Notes: generated from the letters alone by a model not told the origin. Counted from the first letter of the stretch, positions 22,202 through 35,590 are shown. The stretch is 64,000 nucleotides of DNA from Chamaecrista fasciculata (GCA_003254925.1 QANZ01031203.1:61539-125538), one strand, 5' to 3'. Numbers and translations: made by a program.

Positions 22202-24562
22202 CGTGGATGATCCATCCCCCATTGAAGATACCTTGCTCTGGTTCAAGGACCTCGAGAAGCACCCCTACGGCGAATTCTCTTTTGCTGTGGTTCAAGCCAA
22301 TGAAGTTATTGAGGATCACAGCCAGGTCGAGACTGGCTCCGACGCCATGTTTATCGGAGTTTACGACGGCCACGGCGGTCCCGAAGCCGCCCGGTTCATC
22401 AACGACCACCTATTCCATCATCTAATGAGTGAGTCTTGTGGAATTATTCATGAATTTATGACTTTATGTCACTGAACGGCCTCGATTTGCTCCAGTGTTG
22501 TTAGTGACTGTTGATTTTCTTGCTGCAAAATCGTATCACCTATTCTTCTTGTTATTTGGAAGGCCCTTTGGCTTACATGGTCTAGGGCCCTGATCGTTTG
22601 TTGCTGCCTTTTATTTATATATTGTATAGTATTGCAATTGAAGTTTAATGACTTGGTCTAGGGTGAAAGAATTCAGAATTTTTCTTTTGGAAAGGAACCA
22701 GTGATTTATTGTATAGAATATAGGAAAGGTCAAGGAAAATATGTTCTTAGAACCATCAGTTATCATGCAGTCCATCTTCAAATTAGCTAAATAAGCTTTT
22801 CTTGTGTATTTCTTCTCCTCATAAATTAGTCATCATATGCTCCTTCTGTAGTATTTACGAATTTACTAGTCTTTTGAAACTAATAGGATCTTTTAGATGA
22901 TGCTAGGAGGATGTATTAAAAATGGACTTCTCCATCTAAGATCTTCCACAAATCGGCATGCATAATATGAAATCTATGGCACATGCCACAAATTGATTGA
23001 ACTGCTGGTTCTTGTCAGTTTAAGCAGTTATGGAAGTCTTGTTGCAAATCTGGTTGCAGGGATTGCTCAAGCTAATGGTACTATATCTGAAGAAATCCTC
23101 AGGGGTGCTGTTTCTGCTACTGAAGATGGGTTTCTGACTTTTGTTCGAAGGACTTATGGTATAAAGCCATTGATAGCAGCAATGGGTTCCTGTTGTCTGG
23201 TTGGTGTTATTTGGAAAGGAACATTATATGTAGCCAATCTTGGAGACTCTCGTGCTGTAATTGGTTCTTTAGATGGATCTAACAAGATTGTTGCTGAGCA
23301 GTTGACTAGAGAGCATAATGCTAGCAAAGAGGAGGTTAGACGGGAACTCAGATCCTTGCATCCAGAAGATTCGCAAATTGTAGTCATGAAGCATGGAACA
23401 TGGCGCATTAAAGGGATCATCCAGGTCTTCTTTTCTTTTCGAAAGGATTTAATTCGTCAATGTTGCCTTCATCTTTCCATTTTTGCTTATGATACTATGT
23501 AGACTTTGTAGGTTTTGGAGATTATAAGCAATGCTCTTTCAAATAATCAAATGCTAACTGCAATCGTTTTATCTTGAGTGACCCTCTAATGCTAAAGTCT
23601 TCCTAAAAATGGACTACGCTTACAGCAAAACTTATGTTCTATGTTGATTGATAACGTTTCATATCATTGATATCATAGCACAATGATATTTATCTGTTGA
23701 CTGATTCAAACTTGTTGAAAGTCTGGCGTACTTAAAACTTAAAAGTATTCATTTTGTATATACTTTTAAGGGTTTATGGTACATGTATTCATAGCAACTT
23801 CAAGGGAGATCTCGTTAGGAGTCTATTGAAAGAGGAAGTAATTTGTCAATTTGTTTTTTTGTCGATCTCTAATACAATCGTTGTATTTATTCCTGCTGTT
23901 ACTTGGTAAGTAATTAATGTGATTGCTAGTAGTAACTCATCAGTTTTTTTGGTTCACTCGGCAAACTGCTTTTAGGTATCCAGATCTATTGGTGATGCAT
24001 ATTTGAAGAGACCTGAGTTTTCTCTTGATCCTTCATTCCCTCGGTTCCACCTGCCTGAGCCTATCCGCCGGCCTGTGCTGACAGCAGAGCCATCAATAAG
24101 TACAAGGGTGTTACAACCTAATGATAAATTCCTTATATTTGCATCTGATGGGCTCTGGGAACACATCACCAATCAGGAGGCTGCTGAGATTGTGTATAAC
24201 AACCCGCGGGCTGTATGTTTTTGTACTTCTACTCTGTTATTTTGCCCCTTCCCTTGATGATTATAAGCCTAAGCTCCAAGTTTATCTTATATTTGTGTGG
24301 TGCTTTTCTTGAATGGCAGGGCATAGCAAGAAGATTGCTTAAAGCGGCTCTTGATGAAGCAGCTAGGAAAAGAGAAATGAGATATAAGGACCTTCAGAAG
24401 GTTGAGAAGGGGATCAGAAGGTTCTTTCATGATGATATTACTGTTGTGGTTGTCTTCATAGACCATGAATTGGTTGGGAAGAAGATTGCTGTACCAGAAT
24501 TGTCCATCAAAGGTTTCGCTGACACGGTGGGCCCTTCTAGTTTTAAAGTTGTGCAGGAATAA
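22125..24562 (+). CDS. Protein phosphatase 2C, clade D
   Basis: A Mg/Mn-dependent serine/threonine phosphatase. In Arabidopsis, clade D members dephosphorylate the C-terminal threonine of plasma-membrane H+-ATPases and are inhibited by auxin-induced SAUR proteins. Four exons (22125-22428, 23060-23424, 23976-24212, 24320-24562) give 382 residues. The family-typical start MFSWLARI and a basic amphipathic N-terminus (1-22) are present. Catalytic metal-binding motifs are intact: YDGHGG at 80-85, GDSRAV in the exon 2 part, [11 protein letters not shown] at 224-234, SDGLWEH at 280-286 and [10 protein letters not shown] at 338-347. Exon borders fit the clade. The frame runs open from exon 2 back to 22993, but that is intron. 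The gene is convergent with actin, 890 bp between stop codons. Confidence 0.95.
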
Positions 24563-25451
24563 CGGTGGGCCCTGCAGTGTGATGTTCATTTCTGGTTCTA
24601 TCACCAACAAAACTTGAATGACTCGCCTCTCTTTTTATGGAAAACAAGCTCACAAAGTTGTATATTAGGTTGACATTTTTGTAGGATCTCACTGTTGTTT
24701 GTTTTGAACGTTTCTTCTGTGCCTAACCTTACAAATTGATACGCATCTTTAGTAGACACTCTTGCAGGTGATGGATGGGGAAAGCCAAGGATTTTACTTA
24801 TTTTCTGGGCTTTGATTGCAGTGTGACTATATTATCAGCTCTTTGTTTGAATAAAGTTGATAATTTGAGGCATAAGTTCACTGATTCACTCCCATGGATA
24901 AATAAGAATAAAAAGCTTTCGAGTTCGTTTCATGATTATTATATAGAATAATAGAAACCAGGAATGAAGAAGCTTGTAAATATGATCTGCGACCGGTCCA
25001 CCAGATAAGAGGATAATATTTCCTTCTTTTTTTTCCCCGAACACCAGAACAAAGATCCTTTTTGAAAGCTTTTTATATGAACCCAGTAATGCCTACACTG
25101 AAGGCATTGATAATCAATGACTTTATTGCGGCCATTAAAAACTCAAATGCATAATCACTAAATCAGAATAGCTGATGAAAAGAATTGTTGATGCAACCAA
25201 TCCAAATCGGTAACAATACACAGTGCTCTTCTACAACAAAATGGTCATGCAAAACGGAAGAATATGAACCTTACATATCTTTGATTTCATTTTCATGCTC
25301 TTATCTCGACATAAAAGGAAAAGAAAACACAGAAAGAAACATGCTAAAAAAATGTTAAAAGAATAGGAAACGGAAGCTCCGCAGCCAGAGGATGCTACTT
25401 CTGTAGTACAAAATGTATATTTTAATTTTCTGGTCCACTTGCTTTCCTTGA
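24563..25451. other. Shared 3' intergenic space of PP2C and actin
   Basis: Both neighbours end here, so the stretch should contain two 3' UTRs facing each other. AATAAA-like signals appear near 24850 on the plus strand. I see no other gene. Confidence 0.5.
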
Positions 25452-27478
<2,027 letters not shown>

Positions 27479-27479
27479 T

Positions 27480-28180
27480 CTGTATTAATTGCTACAAAAA
27501 AAAGAACACGGATCTCAAATAAAAATCTCGAAAATATGCACATAGAAACAGCGAAAACGAAACAGAAGGAGAGATCATCCAAATAGATAGGGTGCTAAAA
27601 GGTAATCGTAGATTTCTGTAAGCTATAATAAGCTCAAATCCAAGGGCCGCTGAGCGTTGCATTTACCCCGATGTTGAAAATGCCTAAGGAAATTAAGAGA
27701 TAACAAGGAATTTATCATAGATCCTAATCAGCTACTATGCCACATTTCGTACATCATAGAAAGCCAGGGTGTAATGAAGATAAACATCAGAGCAATCGAG
27801 AAATTTCGATACACATTCCATATGACGAGGAAGAATTGAACATCACTTGCGTAGCGCATCTTACCAGGGAAGCAAAAATTGAGAATGAGTTGACGAAGGA
27901 AATGATGTTAAAGACAGGTATAGGAAATTATTCCATTATTATGAAAAGAAAAGATTAACCGAAGATGATTGTAAAATATGGATAAGAAACAGAGAAAAGA
28001 GGGATCGGATTTGTGAATAGTGGATGGTTTAAAGGCTTACCCGAAAATGAGAGAAGGAAAGTAAGAAATGAAAGAATGGGATGAAGAAGAAAGATGTGTA
28101 CCTGGGAAACGAGAAGAATGAATAATGAAAGTGCGTTGGGGGGTGTGTGTGTTTGTGTGTCGTGTTTCTCTTTTTTCTCT
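27480..28180 (-). promoter_or_regulatory. Actin 5' UTR with leader intron
   Basis: Plant actin genes carry an intron in the 5' leader that boosts expression. Here a donor (CCCAG, then GTACACATC) lies at about 28102-28100 on the minus strand, and acceptors lie just before the start codon (TGTAG near 27492 and ACAG near 27480). The leader intron is thus about 610-620 bp and T-rich on the coding strand. A plus-strand frame at 27737-27958 falls inside it and is not a gene. The transcription start is placed only roughly, in the pyrimidine-rich stretch around 28140-28190. Confidence 0.65.
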
Positions 28181-28451
28181 TTTAACGGACTCTGCATCTG
28201 TGGCCGAAGTACGCGCCTCTGGTTTTAAAAAAGGAACCTCTTTTTCCCCTCAAATGAAATTCAACTCAAATGAACCGCAAATTCGCTCTGCTCAAATCCT
28301 CACCGGCAAATAATAGATGCCAGCTGGCACGCTCTCCTCACTTTCTTTGTCATGACTGATTTCTCCCTCGCCATCACTCAATTATTATATCTTATCTATC
28401 TTTTAAAAGGAATTAGTAAGGGGGGTAATTTATAATAGTTATTTATTTATT

Positions 28452-28998
28452 GGAAAAAATATCAAATTGGTCTTTCATATGTCTGGAATAGATTTCAAAT
28501 TGATCCCTTATATTTTATTTATTACAAATTGGTTCCAAATATAATTTTGAAACATGATTTGACTTCATTTGCTAATAATCTCAACTAAACAGATAAAGAA
28601 CTTTTCAAGAATTAATACATAATTTTAAACTTGTCATATTTGAATTTAAAATGAACAAAATATGATCGACTTCACTTGTTTGACTATAAAACGAGTTATT
28701 TACTTTTGAGACTCAATTTTTTTTTTGTGCAGAACGAGACTAAGGCCCAAAACTTTCGAAACTTTATTTGATCGACTTTAGTTTGTTGATGACCTCAAAG
28801 TATTCTTTAAAAGAAATTTATAATTCTGAATTCGTCATATTTGAACTTGAAAATGAGAAATATACGATTACATTCAATATTTTTTTAGACTAATTTAAGA
28901 AATTATAGAAATATGTAGGGTTAATCTGAAACAAATGAATATAAGGGATTAATTTAAAATCTATTCCATACATAAAGGACCAATTTGAGGTTTCGGCC
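28452..28998. mobile_element. Mutator-like MITE with internal repeats
   Basis: Inverted ends of about 65 bp: the left begins GGAAAAAATATCAAATTGGT and the right, complemented, begins GGCCGAAACCTCAAATTGGT. Flanks TTTATTTATT (28442-28451) and TTTGTTTATT (28999-29008) match at 9 of 10, as expected for a Mutator-type 9-10 bp duplication. Inside are two diverged direct repeats of roughly 180 bp (starting near 28570 and 28750) that share TCATATTTGAA and an AATATACGAT-like block. Related units occur at 30340-30700. No open frame. Confidence 0.72.
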
Positions 28999-29008
28999 TT
29001 TGTTTATT

Positions 29009-29526
29009 AATGATTGAATATTTGGTTTGTGTAGTAAGATCTAAATTGGGGAAGCGATTGGTGATAAGGAAAGGAAAAAGCGGCGTGGGGAGTGTGAGTG
29101 AAAGTGTGTGTGTGGTGTTTGATTGGGTGCGGCCCAATTCACTCACACACTCCTCGCTCCCATCGGATCTTTGCGAATTGGTCCAACATCTCTAACTTCT
29201 ATTCTTTACTTCCAAGTTCCAATTACTTCATGTTCATGACGTGCTCTTTTTTATTGGGATTCATTTTATTTGCTTTTACAATTTTTTTCCTTTTCTTCCC
29301 CATCTATTGTTTTCATGACGTACGTGCTTCTTTTTAATTGATTGTGGACCTCAACTTTTAATGTTATTTCCCATTAATTTCATTTATAGAATAACTATTC
29401 AACCATAATAAACTGCTGTTTACTTTTGAATTGTTGATGTTTTTAACCGATATCATCAGTTGATCAGATATTGTAGATTGTGTACATTATGGTGTGCTAC
29501 ACTGAAGAATAATCGCACGACCGGGC
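29009..29526. other. Intergenic DNA, no gene seen
   Basis: Short open frames on both strands overlap and look random. The stretch 29092-29115 is a GT-rich run. Nothing further could be supported. Confidence 0.5.
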
Positions 29527-29529
29527 ATA

Positions 29530-29806
29530 GGGGTGTTTATTGGGTTGGGCTAACCCGCTAAAACCAACCCAACCCACTAGTTTGGGTTGGTTTGGATTGG
29601 GTTAGCGAGTTGGTTTGGGTTCAAAAAGTTGAGCCCGTTGTGGTTTGGGTTGGGCTGCAGTTTTCAAGATTTTGAGCCCGCTCAACCCAAACCAACCCGT
29701 CAGCACGCAAATATATTAAATAAAAAATAAAATTAATTTTTATTTAGTTAAAATTCTATTTTAATATCACAAATAATATTATTTTTACAATTTGGTCAAT
29801 TAATAA
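29530..29806 (+). mobile_element. Probable hAT element end, cut by the N gap
   Basis: The start TAGGGGTGTTTATTGGGTTG resembles the terminal repeat of plant hAT elements (T/CAGGGGTGT). It is followed by dense subterminal GGTTGGGTT and AACCCAACC repeats in both orientations up to about 29700, then AT-rich DNA up to the N run. The other end and the target duplication would lie in or beyond the gap, so the family call rests on one end only. Confidence 0.45.
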
Positions 29807-29868
29807 NNNNNNNNNNNNNNNNNNNNNNNNNNNNNNNNNNNNNNNNNNNNNNNNNNNNNNNNNNNNNN
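29807..29868. other. Assembly gap (62 Ns)
   Basis: A run of N. It directly precedes a tandem repeat made from Helitron sequence, so the gap probably reflects a collapsed or unresolved tandem array and its length may be nominal. Confidence 0.95.
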
Positions 29869-30168
29869 CATCCCTTTCTGGTCGTCCACATTTTAAAACT
29901 ATAGTACAAAATTAATAATAAGAGAAAAATTATTATTTGATCCCTTCTTTTTTACTGTGTTAACGATTTAGTCCCTCATTTATTTTGCATCTTATATTAT
30001 ATGGATTCATCCCTTTCTGGTCGTCCACATTTTAAAACTATAGTACAAAATTAATAATAAGAGAAAAATTATTATTTGATCCCTTCTTTTTTATTGTGTT
30101 AACGATTTAGTCCTTCATTTATTTTACATACATATTTGCGTGCCCGTTAGGGCACGCAAAGCCTCTAG
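29869..30168 (+). mobile_element. Tandem Helitron pieces, copies 2a and 2b
   Basis: Copy 2b (29990-30168) is complete: TC start after A, hairpin GCGTGCCC-GTTA-GGGCACGC, CTAG end before T. Directly before it, copy 2a (29869-29989) carries the same 5' body but lacks the hairpin end. The two repeat with a 139-bp period and are nearly identical, so this looks like a tandem duplication of the 5' part of the element, or 3'-end skipping during rolling-circle transposition. The array may continue into the N gap. Confidence 0.75.
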
Positions 30169-30199
30169 TATATATATATGAGTTGGACAATAAACTTTT

Positions 30200-30705
30200 T
30201 TATGAGTCATTTTTAACAAGTTTGATTTTGTACGGTTGAAATTATTAATATTAATAAATAAGATCAAATTGAATTCGAGAGTGAGAACAGGATCAAAAGA
30301 TAAAAAAAATTATGAAAAATTAGTTTTAAATCTACTTTCAAATTTGATTTACCTCATTTGTTAATGATCCTAATTGGGCAAGCAAAAAAAAATGTTGAGA
30401 ATAACCAGTAACTTCGAACTCATCGTATTCGAACTTTAAACGATAGAGATATAACCAGTTTTGTTTGTTTGACTGTGAAACGAGCAACTTACTCTCAAGA
30501 TCTAATTTGACTTTATGATTATTGATCATTCCAACTGGATAGAAAAAGTACTCTTCAAAAGCAACTTTAAACTCGACACATTTGAAATTAAAACGAAAGA
30601 AATATGACCATATTCAATAGTTTGTGATCAAAATAAAATATTTTGTCAACACTTAAGACTAGTATGAATATTTTGAAACATAAAGGATCACAATGAACAT
30701 AAAAA
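30200..30705. repeat. Repeat related to the 28452-28998 MITE, split by the Tat element
   Basis: Two diverged direct units of about 180 bp (near 30340 and 30520) resemble the internal units of the MITE at 28452-28998: both carry a Phe-like TTTGTTTGACTGTGAAACGAG / TTGTTTGACTATAAAACGAG block and an AAAACGAAAGAAATATGACC-like block. The LTR element has inserted at its end: CACAATGAAC...CATAC lies on the left and CATACATTTAGGACC on the right (41962 on), the latter resembling the MITE tip AAAGGACCAATTTG. Confidence 0.5.
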
Positions 30706-30710
30706 CATAC

Positions 30711-31283
30711 TGATAAACTGGAAAATGACTGGCACTTACCTAGTTCACCGGAGAGGGCTGCAAGAGCCAAGACTTGAGCAAAGACCTGCAAAAGCTTCAC
30801 AGGGGGGCCCTGCGAAGTGTACTCCGACGCTCAAGTTAGTAAGAGAGTAATCAGAGAGTAAGAGAGTTTTGAGTGTAGGAAGTCGCTCACCTTGAACTGG
30901 TGAGATGGGCTCTATTTATAGAGCAGGGAGGAGAGAGGTGGTCAGCGTGCGGGGCGGACCACGTACTGGACACGATCTCCACCAGCGAAGATGGTGGAGG
31001 CCGAGATTTGCGGAGCAAGGCAATCGTGGGTGATTGCGTGTTGTGTCGCTAGGCGGGCGCCTAGAAACTGGAGATCGTGGGTATGAGCAAGTCAGTAACC
31101 CACGATCCCCCGTAGCGTGGATTGCGGAGCGGGGTAGTCGTGGGTGACCACGTGTCATTTGGGGGACGCGCGCCAAGAACCAGGATGGATCGCGACCGCC
31201 CCCACTTGTGCTTAGGACGCCCGATTGGCTCGAGGGCGCTCCGCGAGGGCTGTTTAGGCGTACGCCCAAATAGTGATGTATCA
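30711..31283 (-). repeat. 3' LTR of the Tat element
   Basis: 573 bp, identical by eye to 41389-41961, with TATA at 30921-30912 and G-box at 31149-31154. Unusually, it is followed at once by CATAC and 95 bp of sequence (31284-31383) that also follows the right-hand LTR outside the element, and only then by the element interior after a single N. Confidence 0.9.
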
Positions 31284-31384
31284 CATACATTTAGGACCAA
31301 AATGACCTTTTGAGATTCATTAAATGAAGTTGATACTAAAAATATTGACTAAAATGTATAATTTTGAAAAAAAGATAAAAAATN
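31284..31384. other. Duplicated flank and single-N assembly joint
   Basis: Bases 31284-31383 repeat bases 41962-42061, the DNA just outside the right end of the Tat element, and end at an N. In a correct element the interior should directly follow the LTR. This looks like one contig that ran flank-LTR-flank joined to a second contig that holds the interior. Confidence 0.85.
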
Positions 31385-31701
31385 AAGAAGTCTACGAGCG
31401 CGTTCGTCGTACTGTTCCTTAAGGCGAGCGGGATGACAAGTTTGGAGAGAGTGCGATGGAATCCGTGCTTGGGCAGGGTATTCGCGTCGAGTGGCGAACG
31501 CCCAAAAATGTGCGGGAGTACTTGTCCCCCACGTAGAGGAAATAGTAGGAACGGCGGCCTTCCACGGGAAAGTGGAAAGTCAGTGGATCATGGCGGGCGG
31601 GCATGTGGTAGGTAGGGTTGTCTTGTCAGGGGCACGTGTCGCTACCCGGGAGGCAGAAATTTGAAAAGCAAAAAACGCCTCGTATGCCGCGCTCGCAAGG
31701 G

Positions 31702-34700
31702 TATAAAAGGGCCAAAGGTTGTCTCTTTTGCACTTTTAGCCATTTCAGCGAGTTGAAGAGAGAGAAGAGAGAAATCCGAAGAGTTCACCCGCCGGAGTTG
31801 CTTAACCGTCGCCGGAAATCGGAGAGAAGTGACCGTGGAAGTGAATCGGTTCAAGTGACAAGCTTGTTGGTAAGCATTTTCTACCGATTGTGTATATTTC
31901 TCGCTGGGTTAGGGTTTGTTTTTCTGAGGAAAATGTGTTTTCGTGTCTGACTGTTGGAGAGGCCGTCGTGGGTGACGGCGGAAATGGGTGGTTGGTCTGA
32001 AAAGAGTGGTGGTCATTCGCTGTAGGGGGTGAGTTTGTGAGTGGGACAGCGAGAAAATGGGTGTGGGTCTGGGTGTGGGGTGTTGAGTTTCTGGGTTTTT
32101 TTGGGTTTTCCTGGGTGACTGTTCATCGAGTTCGTGTCTTCTGATGAAGGTGTCGTTTGGGGTTTTTCTGGGTTTGTGGGGCGGGCGTCTCATGTGAGTG
32201 AGGCGGTCGTCAGTTGTATGGTCATGACGTCATGGTTCCTTGTTTGCAGGGTTAACAGGGTACGAGTGTGCAGTTGATAAGCGGGGCGAGCGCCGCAAAA
32301 TATTCAACTAACAACCAAACTACTATGTCTTCAGGTACCTCCTAATCCCTTGTGTTTTGAATTTTCTGGCGAGTGTTAGAGACCATGGTGGTCATTAGGG
32401 AGTTAGAAGAAGGTGAAGAACTGAGTAGAGTTAGTAGTTTCACTACACAGGGCAGTAGCTCTGTAGATTTGGAAGAGGTGCGACAGTCGCTAGAGGAAAC
32501 AGTGCAGCGAGCGGCTAGGTTACTAGCCAGGAGAGCAAGCGAGAGGGCGGGCGCTCTTGTTGTCTACAGAGGGGGTATGGATCTGGCGTCCTCACCTCCA
32601 TCAAACGTTGAACAAGATCCGGTAGAGGTGTCGGAGGAGCAAGTGTTGGAGCTCTCCGACTGTTCAGAGGGAGAGCCCCCTATGTTGAGGGGAGAGCCAA
32701 CGGGTCCCCTGAGTGGGTCGGCGGCCGAGGGGGAGCGCCTGATCATGGCGCGCGACGCGGTGGCGTGGGACGCCGCAGAGGGGGTTGGGAACCCCGAAGT
32801 GAGGGCGACCGTGGGGCCGCCAGCAGAGCCTTCCAAATTTGCCAACGTTGAGGATTTGGAGGCGGCCCAAGTGGCGTATTTTGGGCCAGGTACCGGCCGG
32901 GAGGGGAGCGGTATGGCCGTCGGCGGGTGGGACGGCAACAATTCTATGTGGTGGACTCATCCGCGTGGGTTCATCGTACACGAAATCCTGTTGCGGGAGT
33001 GTGATTCCGACATGCCGTTTACAGATTTCGAGATGGAGGTGCTGAATCACCTCAACTGTTGTCCAGCGCAGTTAGCAGCGAACGCCTGGAGAAGTTTGAA
33101 GTTTGTGCAGTATGCTGCGTGGACAGTGGGCAGGGAGCTCACTGTGAGATTGTTTTTGTATTGGTTCTCCGTGAAGCTCGGGGACAACGGGCGGGTGAAC
33201 CTCCAGAGGAAGGGGGGTGCTCTACATGGGTTTCCAGCCAGTATAAGCAACTGGAAGAACTGGAAAGACAGATATTTCCCCGTAGTGTGCAACCACTTCG
33301 AGCGCCCGTGGTGGGTGAGGGAAGAGGACGGACGCCCGGTATTTCCAGTGGCGTGGTCGGACGCCATCACGGGGACTAGCCCTATTAAGAGAGGGCATTT
33401 GAGCGAGGAGGAGCGGCGGACGGATAGGCTGCTAACCTCGTTTTACAAAAACTATGAACAGACATGTAATATTTTAACTAACACTAACATTTACATTCTT
33501 TTTGCATGTGTTTTGGATGGTTTGTTCTGCGTCTAACGAGTGTTATTGGTTTGCAGCAATGAAAGAGGCGCAGAGGAGGCCGGGAAGCCAGGGCGCCGGA
33601 AGCTCGGGCGCGGGTGGCCGGACGGAGAGGGGTGGGGAGCCGGGGAGGGCTCAGGGAAGGCCTCAAGGGGGGATGAGGGCGCCACCGGTCGCGCCAGGCG
33701 GGAGGCCAAGGGGTTCGGGCCCTTCGTCTCGCGTTACCTCCACTTCTGGGGGCGTGGGGCAGGCGTCGGCGAGCCCCTCGAGGAGGAGAGCCGGACCACC
33801 AGTGTTGGCACCTGGTGGGATGAGACAGGCGGGGGGCCCGTCAGCGAGGGAGAGGAGGCCGGACGGGAGGGGAAAGGGTCCAGCGGAGGAGGAGCCGCCA
33901 GCGAAGAGGGCGCGCGGTTCCAGTGCGGCAGATCCCGGGATGTTCATCCACTGGGATGATGTAGAGCTGGATCAGTTCATCAAGATGAGCCATCCAGATG
34001 GCGACGGGCCAAGGAACCCGCGGATGGAGATGCCGGACGCCCGGCGGGTCAATGAGAATGGGGAAGCTGAGTTCCCTTATCTGCCAGCACGGCCATTCAG
34101 CGGGAGGTTCTCAGGGATAGCCTCCATCCAATCCCTCTACTCCAACGGCACTTATGAGTGGCATGACACTCTGGTGGCCGACGCCTACAAGCGCCCGCCG
34201 GCGGATTACGCAGCAGCCTTCGGTATGATGGCGTCTGTTGCTAGTCATGCGGCACAGACGCTGTCTCATAATCTGGCCAAGGAGGTGGCCCGCCTCAGGG
34301 AGGAGGCCCGAACGGCCGGCGGGGCTGAGCAGCTGAGAGCCCTGGAAGCTGCCAGGGATAAGGCACTGGAGGAGGTGCAGGCCGGGCGGGCCCAGGTGAA
34401 GAAGCTGGAGGAAGAGAGGAAGAAGGAGAGGGAGAAGAGGAAGAAGGCAGAGCAGGAGGCGGGTGCGCAGCGGGGGGAGGCTGCGGCCGCCAAAGCAGAG
34501 TTGGAGGCTTACCGGGCGGGAGAGGCCCAGAGACTAGAGCGCGCGCGCCGCGACGAGCGTCGTCAGTGGTATTGGTATTATATCCAAGCCACCTCGCGAG
34601 GGTTCGAGAACTGTAGGAAGCAGCTGGCCTTTCTGAACCCAGGGCAAAATGAGGCGGGCCTCGATTACACATTTGAGGTGTTGCCCAACAGTCGAGGCGG

Positions 34701-35130
34701 TGAGGAGATCCGCATGCGCGCGGATGATGACGAGCCCGGGACGCCAATGCCAGATCTGCCAGAAGATTGGACCATCCACGCGCTGGAGGTTCAGGAAGGG
34801 CGGTCCCCTCTCAGGCCAGGGGATGAAGGGTACGTTCCCCCGGCGGACGTCCAGAGCACCGCAGGCAATGAGGCGGACGTCGAGCAGATGTTGATTGTAC
34901 CGGATAGCGGAGGTGCAGAGGGTAGTGGCGACCACGCTCCGGGGAACGACGAGCCGGTGATTCTGGACGATTAGGGCGTCCGTGATTTGTAATCTTGGGG
35001 GGTGTTCCCCGTTTTGAATTTTCTGGGCGTGTGTGCCCTCCTTTTTTTTTTGTGAATTTGTATGGGGTGTGTGCCCCTTTTAAACGGATCTGTTGGCCAG
35101 TGAGGCCTTTTTTAATGCAGGCCAGAAGGC
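31702..35130 (+). CDS. Antisense gene of the Tat element (fossil), Transposase_28-like
   Basis: This unit runs opposite to gag-pol. A TATA box (TATAAAAG, 31702-31709) with a CACGTG box 64 bp upstream precedes a leader with intron-like signals. Two long open stretches follow: 32373-33536 and 33502-34974. The first has an acidic N-terminal part and then a Trp-rich domain (PRGFIVHEILLRECDSDMPF, WFSVKLGDNGRVNL, FPASISNWKNWKDRYFPV) resembling the Pfam family described as putative gypsy-type transposon (Transposase_28). The second has a Gly/Arg/Pro-rich basic region, then WDDVELDQFIKMSHPDGDG, a long Glu/Arg/Ala coiled coil (about 34260-34560) and an acidic tail. The two stretches are probably exons of one transcript. 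Antisense genes at this site are known in Tat elements; their function is unknown. Confidence 0.75.
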
Positions 35131-35590
35131 CATTTATTTGATTATTGCTGTGGTGATTATAACTGCTGTTATTTCATATCTTTTGTTTGATATTTGCGCA
35201 AGTGTATGTATGTGGTTGTGTGTCCGCCCAACTGAGTTGGCGATCGGACTTTTGGGCTAGCCAGCCAAGAGGTAAGGGACCAGCATGGCGTATGAGCAAC
35301 TTCTCGGCTCATGGGCGCGCGGAGCGCCAGAATGAAAGCGTATGGAGGCGTCCCCCCAGCCTTCGAGCTCTTCTTTGGAGCGAATATTACGTGTAGTGAG
35401 ACGTTGTGAGTTAGGCTGTGCCTAAGCGAGGGTAATTGAGATAAATGCGAATGTAAATGAATCGAATAAATTCAAGAGGATGCCATAGTAATATTGATGA
35501 AATATATTGGCGGCCGTTACATAAAGTAAGTAATTGCAACATGTAAAAGCGTACAAGAGATTACATAAATGTGAAAATACATAAATGAAA

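Noticed and set aside
22993-23059. Upstream extension of PP2C exon 2
   Set aside because: The frame is open, but joining exon 1 to an acceptor at 23058-23059 restores the conserved HHLMRIAQ-type junction of clade D, so this part is intron.
27737-27958. 73-codon plus-strand frame
   Set aside because: Lies within the actin leader intron on the other strand and shows no family features.
30916-31290. A 124-codon frame in the LTR, repeated at 41594-41968
   Set aside because: Identical in both LTRs because the LTRs are identical; composition is that of GC-rich non-coding U3 DNA and no domain is visible.
32564-33050. Minus-strand frames of 107-128 codons opposite the antisense gene
   Set aside because: They mirror the plus-strand Transposase_28-like frame and carry no motif of gag or pol.
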